Shown here: positions 9,366 through 15,004 of the stretch, one piece after another
Numbering within the stretch: position 1 is the stretch's first letter
How the letters are laid out: every line of letters starts with the position of its first letter
Assembly: GCA_013365325.1 (NCBI GenBank)
Contig: JABVXV010000686.1
Location: 1 to 15,004 of the forward strand
Direction of reading: 5' to 3'
DNA length: 15,004 nt
Source: Dipetalonema caudispina
Taxonomy: Eukaryota; Nematoda; Chromadorea; Rhabditida; Onchocercidae
Made by a program: the position numbers and the translations under genes
The notes under the pieces: generated by a model
Told to the model about the DNA's origin: nothing
Seen by the model: only the letters and a program-made list of their open reading frames with translations
Database searches by the model: none

Positions 9366-12300
9366 CTGAAAGTTGAAATTATTATTGCAAATGAATTCAA
9401 CTGATATGTTATTTAAAATGGTAAATAATCAATTTTATACTGTTAGTTGTTCTTAATTAAACTTCTCCTCTTATTCCTAAAATTATTTGATAAAATCAAC
9501 TTTTTATGATTTCAAAGAATACGATCAAATCTACTTGAAAATCCATTTTTTTTTTTACTGTTAATGAAAATCATTATCCTAACACCTTATACGATTCATA
9601 AATTGTTTCAAAATTGTTAAAGCGTCAACAACTTTAAGAGTTTTGCAGATAATATTTGAAAAATTTTGAAATATTTCGTAAATTGCTTTAAAAAAAAAAA
9701 GTAATCTTTTAATCTATTCTCAAAAGTTTACTTTAAATAGTGCTTTTCTACTGTCTTTGTAAGCTGTAAGAAGTCTGGATTGTGCTTGCATCAACATTGA
9801 AACATCCGTGTTGAAAATATATACCGTAATAAAAATTCCCAATTTACGTATGAAATCACCACTCTTAAACAAATTGAAAAGTTAAGGTAAAAGTATAAAA
9901 TTCTTTAGAATTAATGCTGAACGAATGAATTCTATTCAAGTAGACAAATAGTAATTCTTTGCAATTTCCAAGAAATAATTTTAAAATTTATCTTTTAAAA
10001 AAAAAAAAAAAGATTAAAGTGTATGATGTTTTTAGTAATTCTTTAGTAAATTGAAATAGACAAATTTTCTATCTTAGTTATTTATTTATCTGATTTTTTT
10101 TTTTTTTGTTATGTTTACTTTCTATTTCAATTTTTGTCTCACTAAATGATTTTTAATTTTATGCTGAATGATGAATGAATTATACCGTAAGAAATTTTAA
10201 CTTATAATTTTATAAATTCTTTGATAATTTAATAAATTGAAACAAACCTCCGTTTCTAATAGTGAAAGAAATGTTTCTCGATTGAGTCCATGTGCTTTTA
10301 AAATTTCGTCCAATTCCGGTAAACAAAATGCTAACTGAATGCTATTGTAAATTCCAGGTGATAGACGAGTGTTGCATTTCAATTTCACTCCATTATTCAG
10401 TAATTCAGCTTTTAAACCGATTGTTGAGTCCAAATCATTGCATGTATTACAATATAAACTTCAAAATGAAACACATAGATAAAGATACGAATATAAAAAA
10501 AATATTATTTCAGGATTGTAAAATTTCAAAATTTTGAAATTCTTTTTTATTACAATCATTAAGTGCTATTTAAACTAAAAAAGTAATGCAACATTGTAAT
10601 GGATATTGTTACATTTGATTTTGCGCGAAGTATTTTAAAAAAAAAAAAAAAGGAAAAAAAAAATTCACTTTCACCTATCACTTTCGTAATTTTTTATTAA
10701 ATTTACTACTCAATTTAAATTTTTATCTGTTGTTGAAATCATCCTAATATTTTATATATTATTGGTGGTAATTTTTTATCATAGCTATTTATTGTTGTAC
10801 TAAATTTGGAAGTAAAATGACAAAAGTAACTGATTAACTTTAAATTATTTCTTATAGCCTTAAATTCGTATCTAAACAAAAATTTCGATGTTTTTAATGC
10901 GAACCATGATCCTAAACCACCGCAACCATCGGATTGTTGATTGATGCATGGTTCAGCTGGCTGAAATGTATGATTCATATTGAAAATTAAGAGGAATGGG
11001 AAGAAGTAATGTGTTTCTATTTTGAAATTAAAAAAAAATTTAATTTGATTACTGAAAACTTTAGAAAAGATACTTCATTATGAGAGAAATTTGAAAAAAA
11101 AAATAAATAAATAAATTTGCTTATTTAAAGGTATTTTTGAAAAAATTTTAACTAATGATTATATTTTTTAACAGACAAACAATTATAGATTGTTTAGCTA
11201 TCAATAAAACAATTATTTCTCATAATTTCTTAGTTCAATGAATACATCTTAATTTTGATTAATTTGCTGATTTCTTGATGCATATAGGTTGTTCAGTTAT
11301 CAGTTAAATAATTATTTCTTATGATGATTACATTTTTATTATCATTACTAACAAAATTTGCATAATCTATTTATTTACTATAGTATGGCATGAATTTTGT
11401 AATTATGAAAATGGAAATTAAATGAGATAAAGTTAACATTTTTGAGAAATATTTATTAATCTTTTCGTTTAAATTTCATCAAATAATTATGCTATCTATC
11501 GTCTTCCTTACTAAAATACTTAACAATTTTGTTACAATTTCATTATAAGCTAAAGCATTTAGAAAGCATATGAATTATAAGTAATGTATATGAACATTTA
11601 CGAATACAAATATCAATAAAGAATTGAAAAACAATGATTCAATTAAAAATTCATAATATATAATAATGTGTGCTGTAAGGAAATTCATGTGATATATAAG
11701 CAGGTACTTGATTTAAAATAATAAAATTATTGCTTAAATATGTCTATAATTATCTCTCATATAATATAACATATCCAAAATAAAATTTAATTGAAAGTAA
11801 ATTATCTTCTCCTTCTTTTATTTATTTCGAAATGGATTTTGAACATTACAATTTCCTATAAGCTATATAATATACGAAAACAAATGATATGATTAACAAT
11901 TTCTTATAATATAATTTTTAGGAAATTTTAATTGCGTTATTTTAAAGCATTATCTGTAATTACATGTAGCATATATATGTTCTTATTTTGAGAATGTATA
12001 ATTAAAAAGATTTATCAGATTAAACCTAAATAAAACTGAAATTGCAACAGCTTTTAAAGAATTTTTTTTTTTTTTTTTTTAGATATATTTCATAAATATT
12101 TTGCAAAAATTTTCATTTATTATTTAACGAACTCCATAAATTACTACAATGGCTATTTCTATTAAAGCATAAAAATTTGAACTGCTTATTTATTATTATC
12201 GTTATTTTCAAATACTATAATATCATTACTTTTTGCCGACTTGCAAATGTTCGTATCTCTACATAAACGCTGAAATTAGCTCTAAATTCACGTAAAACAT

Positions 12301-12907
12301 TTGTTCGACCACCAATAATATAGCAACCAGGTTTATTAGGTTGTCGCTTAAGCTGTGGTCCTTTCTTACCATTTCCACTTTCAAATTCCAATGAACGATT
12401 CCATTTTGAATAACCTAAAAATTGAATGAGAATAATTATCGATATATTCTCTCATTATGCTTAAACTAACATTATTTCAGATTAATCGATTCTTGATTCA
12501 TTCCATGTTCGGCTAATCTGAAATAATCGTTCTATATGTTCGGTATTCTGATAAAAGTTTCGATTTCATGCAAAAATTAATAAATTCGATTTTAAATAAT
12601 GCAACCTGCTGTTGTTCATTTAAAACTTTTGAAAAATATCTCATAATATGCTTTGATTATTATTTAGCTGTTGCTTCGTTTTCTTTCATATCAGTAAATG
12701 ATATAATTTTGAAATTATAATTTTTTTTTTTTTATTCATTAACAATATGAATAGCAAACCTTTTATATAATGACATGGATTATGCCTAATTACTTCAATA
12801 TCATATTGCATATCGTTTCCATTTTGAATAGCATCCAGAAATGTTATCTTCAGATTAATCAACATAATTATGATGATTGCAGTTGACAAATTAAATTGCA
12901 GGAACAT
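9249..12907 (-). CDS. Gene B: secreted cysteine-rich protein, complete, 5 exons
   Basis: Joining exons 12907-12760, 12414-12230, 10960-10905, 10458-10248 and 9365-9249 on the minus strand gives one frame of 717 bases, 238 residues and a TAA stop. Residues 2-24 form a hydrophobic signal peptide (STAIIIIMLINL core). Eleven cysteines follow at 45, 80, 116, 124, 130, 133, 136, 158, 175, 227 and 232. The first nine match gene A in spacing, often exactly. Sequons are NRS at 55 and NFS at 96. No later membrane segment is seen, so secretion is inferred. Exon 4 is 11 codons longer than its gene A partner, adding a helical-looking stretch (KAHGLNRETFLSLLETE). The start is the first ATG of the frame; an internal ATG at residue 15 would cut the signal peptide. 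No strong trans-splice acceptor is visible just upstream. Function and family are not recognised. Confidence 0.84.
10248..10458 (-). CDS. Gene B exon 4: CxxC cluster and long C-terminal region
   Basis: The acceptor is TTTTGAAG|TTTAT, weaker than the others, and the donor is GAG|GTTTGT. The 211 bases complete the cysteine codon and code for 70 residues starting LYCNTCNDLD. The block KCNTRLSPGIYNSIQLAFC aligns with gene A. Without splicing the frame would run about 16 residues further to a stop near 10197, but homology and phase favour the intron. Confidence 0.82.
10905..10960 (-). CDS. Gene B exon 3: 56-base exon with glycine-cysteine motif
   Basis: The acceptor is ACATTTCAG|CCAGCT and the donor is TG|GTTCGC, a weaker site. 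It codes for PAEPCINQQSDGCGGLGS plus the first two bases of a cysteine codon. The C-x7-C spacing and GCGG(L/V)GS motif are identical to gene A. An ATG inside the acceptor side (near 10978) gives a longer frame on paper, but it is intronic. Confidence 0.82.
10961..12229 (-). other. Gene B intron 2 (1.3 kb)
   Basis: This is AT-rich DNA between exons 2 and 3, with a poly(T) run near 12062-12080. I saw no exon-like block in it. The remaining gene B introns (9366-10247, 10459-10904, 12415-12759) also hold nothing beyond A/T runs. Confidence 0.65.
12230..12414 (-). CDS. Gene B exon 2
   Basis: The acceptor is TTTTTAG|GTTATT and the donor is AAAAA|GTAATG. The 185 bases code for 61 full residues, starting YSKWNRSLEF, passing the second cysteine (GCYIIGGR) and ending EIRTFASRQK. 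It covers the region that gene A splits between exons 2 and 3. An earlier GT (GCAA|GTCGGC) would break the frame into exon 3. Confidence 0.82.
12760..12907 (-). CDS. Gene B exon 1: signal peptide and first cysteine
   Basis: It codes for 49 residues plus one base, exactly the length of gene A exon 1. It begins MFLQFNLSTA and ends IEVIRHNPCHYIK. The donor AAG|GTTTGC is phase 1 and rebuilds a glycine codon. The IERHFPC of gene A and VIRHNPC here place the first cysteine at residue 45 in both proteins. Confidence 0.84.
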
Positions 12908-13938
12908 TTTCCACCTTTTAATTTATTGATTAATTATGGAATTTTATTTAAGTAAACGATTTTGAGAGCGACTTTTTGGGAAATAAAAGGAGCAGAGAGG
13001 AATGAATTGAATTTGGAAAAATAAATTTTTTGATATTATTACAAGAAAACTTGCTTAAATAGTTGATAATTTTATTAAGTAATTAAATTACATTTGAGAA
13101 AATAGTTGAATGAATGATAGCAAAACGGAATAATAATTGCATAATACTGTAATTTAAACGGATAATACTGGAAATAAATGTGTGAAAAAGAATGAAAAAA
13201 AAAAAAAAGAAGAAAGATATGAAATGTAATTGGTTAATTTCAAATTGCAAATTTAATGAAACTAAACAAGCAAAACAGGATATAACTTTTAAATCTCAAA
13301 TGATTGAGATAAATCAAGTTCTGAAAACAAAGCTTATTTCTATGCTATTTGTCATAGCTGTATTAGCATTATATATTGATGAGAAAATAAATGAAAAATA
13401 GAAGTAATGATAGCAAAAATTTAAAACAAAAAAAAAAAAAAAAAAAAAATTACGAAAAAATTTTTGCTCTCTTTTGCTTTCATTTTTATAATAAGGCTAA
13501 TTTTTTTTTTTTCCTTTTTAACTTAAAAAAATTATACAATGAAAAAGCAAAAAAAAAAAATGAAATACTTTGGTAACATTTATTTTTGCATAAATTTTTT
13601 TATTAATTTTCACTTAATGAAAATTTGAACATTACAATTCACTTTCTTACATCTTTTATCAACGAGATTGTAATGAACAGTTTAGAGAAATAATAATGTA
13701 AGAGGGAAAAGATTGAAAGAAAAATAAAAAAAAAAAAAAAAAAGAAAATGGAAAAATCAGGTTTTTTCATTTTTGTCGTATGATTTAGTAATGTTTGGTG
13801 AAATAAAACATTGAAAAAGACGAAATCAAAAAAAAAATGTATTTCTTAATGTAAGAATTTATTGATTTTTTTTTTTTTTTGTTACTTATATAATATTTCA
13901 ATTAAAAATTTTTTTTTTAAAAATTAAAAATTGAATAA

Positions 13939-13974
<36 letters not shown>

Positions 13975-14120
13975 AAGAAAAAAATGAAGAAAAGATGAAG
14001 TAAAATTGAATGTAAGAGATTACATGGAAATTTTTTTTTTTTCCAACTTGTGCAAATAATTTAATTAAAAATTTGAAATTGAAGATATAAATTCTAACAA
14101 ATTTTCCTTTTTTTTGTTAG
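12908..14120. other. AT-rich DNA upstream of gene B
   Basis: This should contain the gene B promoter, but no clear core element stands out. It holds many A and T runs, the longest a 31-base A run at 13942-13972. The frames at 13192-13401 and 13391-13576 are K/N-rich and look like translations of A runs, although the first has a hydrophobic stretch (LISMLFVIAVLALYI) in its C-terminal third. Confidence 0.55.
13942..13972. repeat. Poly(A) run, 31 bases
   Basis: This is the longest homopolymer in the window, followed by GAAAGAAAAAAATG. Its exact length should be treated with caution because such runs are error-prone in sequencing. Confidence 0.9.
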
Positions 14121-14282
14121 AAAAAAGATAAAAGTAAAGTTGAGAATAAAGAATTTTTAAGGGAAAAAGCAGGTGAAATTTAAAACATACTGACTGGTAT
14201 GTAGTTGTAGTTATCTGTTGCGTTTCATCACTTCGTCTATTTTTTTTTAATTCCTTTTTTTTTTTTTTTCTTTTATTTTCAG

Positions 14283-14373
14283 TAAAGCAAATTTGAAACA
14301 AGTAGAAGTTCAAAATTTGAATGAAAGAAATGTGACAAAAGAATTTTTTATTCAATTAAATACGGCAATATGA
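14283..14373 (+). CDS. Possible orphan 3' exon on plus strand
   Basis: A long pyrimidine run ending TTTTATTTTCAG is followed by one base, 29 open codons (starting KANLKQVEVQNLNERN and ending with a FFIQLNTAI stretch) and a TGA. Residue use is balanced, unlike the flanks. A second pyrimidine-rich acceptor at 14120 opens KKDKSKVENKEFLREKA to a GTGAAA donor at 14173, but that donor is phase 1 while this exon needs phase 2, so the two do not join. The family is unknown. An alternative reading is a trans-splice acceptor serving the ATG at 14370 (MKVPIILCMF). Confidence 0.28.
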
Positions 14374-14884
14374 AAGTTCCGATAATTTTGTGCATGTTTG
14401 GTGAAAATTTGTGAAAAGTGGTTTAGCTTTTTCTTGTTTAGGCCTAACTAATAGAATTGTCATTTTGTTATCAGTAATTTTTCACATATCTAATCAAATT
14501 ATAACATAGCTAAAAAGTAATTTAGCTTTTTGATCAGAGATATCGCAAATGTTCGAAATTGTATTTTCGGTTAGCATATTGTTTATTCAAATTTTGTCAT
14601 AATCTGTTTCATTGAAAAGGTGTGAAATTTCAAACAGATATGTATCGATTAGTAACAAAATTACCACAAAATAATTTGACCAATTTTTTCATTGATCACA
14701 TTATATTGATGCCGTACATTTTAGCTGTTCTTTTTTTTATTTTTTTAAGAAAAGAAGCGTTTTATTAAATAGATCGAAATATTTTTAGATCTGGGCAAGG
14801 TATTATGTTATATATATTATTACGATACTGTTTTACTTTGGCTTGATTAAAATTTAAGGCTAAAATGTGAGGGATTTGTAATTC
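14374..14884. other. Stretch without supported gene
   Basis: I see no exon here that I can defend. The short frame MKVPIILCMFGENL from 14370 ends at once and resembles only the beginning of a signal peptide, with a possible GTGAAA donor after the tenth residue. Confidence 0.4.

Positions 14885-15004
<120 letters not shown>

Noticed and set aside
10292..10537. Plus-strand 81-residue frame
   Set aside because: It is antisense to gene B exon 4, which has homology support from gene A.
13192..13576. Two plus-strand K/N-rich frames
   Set aside because: They begin in or cross A runs. The first has a hydrophobic stretch, but no acceptor, homology or balanced composition supports it.
14065..14355. 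Minus-strand 96-residue frame
   Set aside because: It is K/F/Q-rich from homopolymer runs and lies opposite the better plus-strand exon candidate.

Overview
The window looks like nuclear DNA from a nematode, possibly a spirurid/filarial-type worm, though the clade is only an inference. It is very AT-rich, full of homopolymer A/T tracts and (TAA)n or (TG)n microsatellites. Its recognisable coding sequence is split into short exons, most with TTTTCAG- or TTTTTAG-type acceptors, and one gene has a TTTTTTTGCAG acceptor 22 bases before its ATG, as expected for spliced-leader trans-splicing. No bacterial-type operon, rRNA, tRNA, CRISPR array or transposase was recognised.

The real content is two minus-strand, multi-exon genes that I reconstructed by splicing. 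Gene B (upstream, 12907 down to 9249) has five exons and gives a complete 238-residue protein. Gene A (downstream, 4332 down to 619) has four visible exons giving 192 residues, and its last exon probably lies off the left edge. Both encode secreted, cysteine-rich proteins: an N-terminal signal peptide, then nine cysteines in almost the same spacing, including a C-x7-CGG, GSC, YC, xC cluster. They are diverged tandem paralogues. Their first exons have identical coding length (148 bases), and three intron positions and phases are shared, but the exon 2/3 intron sits about 20 residues apart in the two genes. I do not recognise the family and assign no function.

Layout from left to right: (TAA)n microsatellite and diverged repeats (1-606); gene A with a 2.3-kb first intron carrying a cluster of TGACG-type sites (607-4332); a 4.9-kb intergenic region with a GATA-rich degenerate repeat, a long alternating purine-pyrimidine tract, a 50-bp tandem duplication, possible plus-strand exons and long A/T runs (4355-9248); gene B (9249-12907); then AT-rich DNA with one isolated plus-strand exon candidate, ending in a (TTA)n microsatellite that is the inverse of the one at the left edge. 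The spacing between the paralogues argues against a nematode operon, so each probably has its own promoter.
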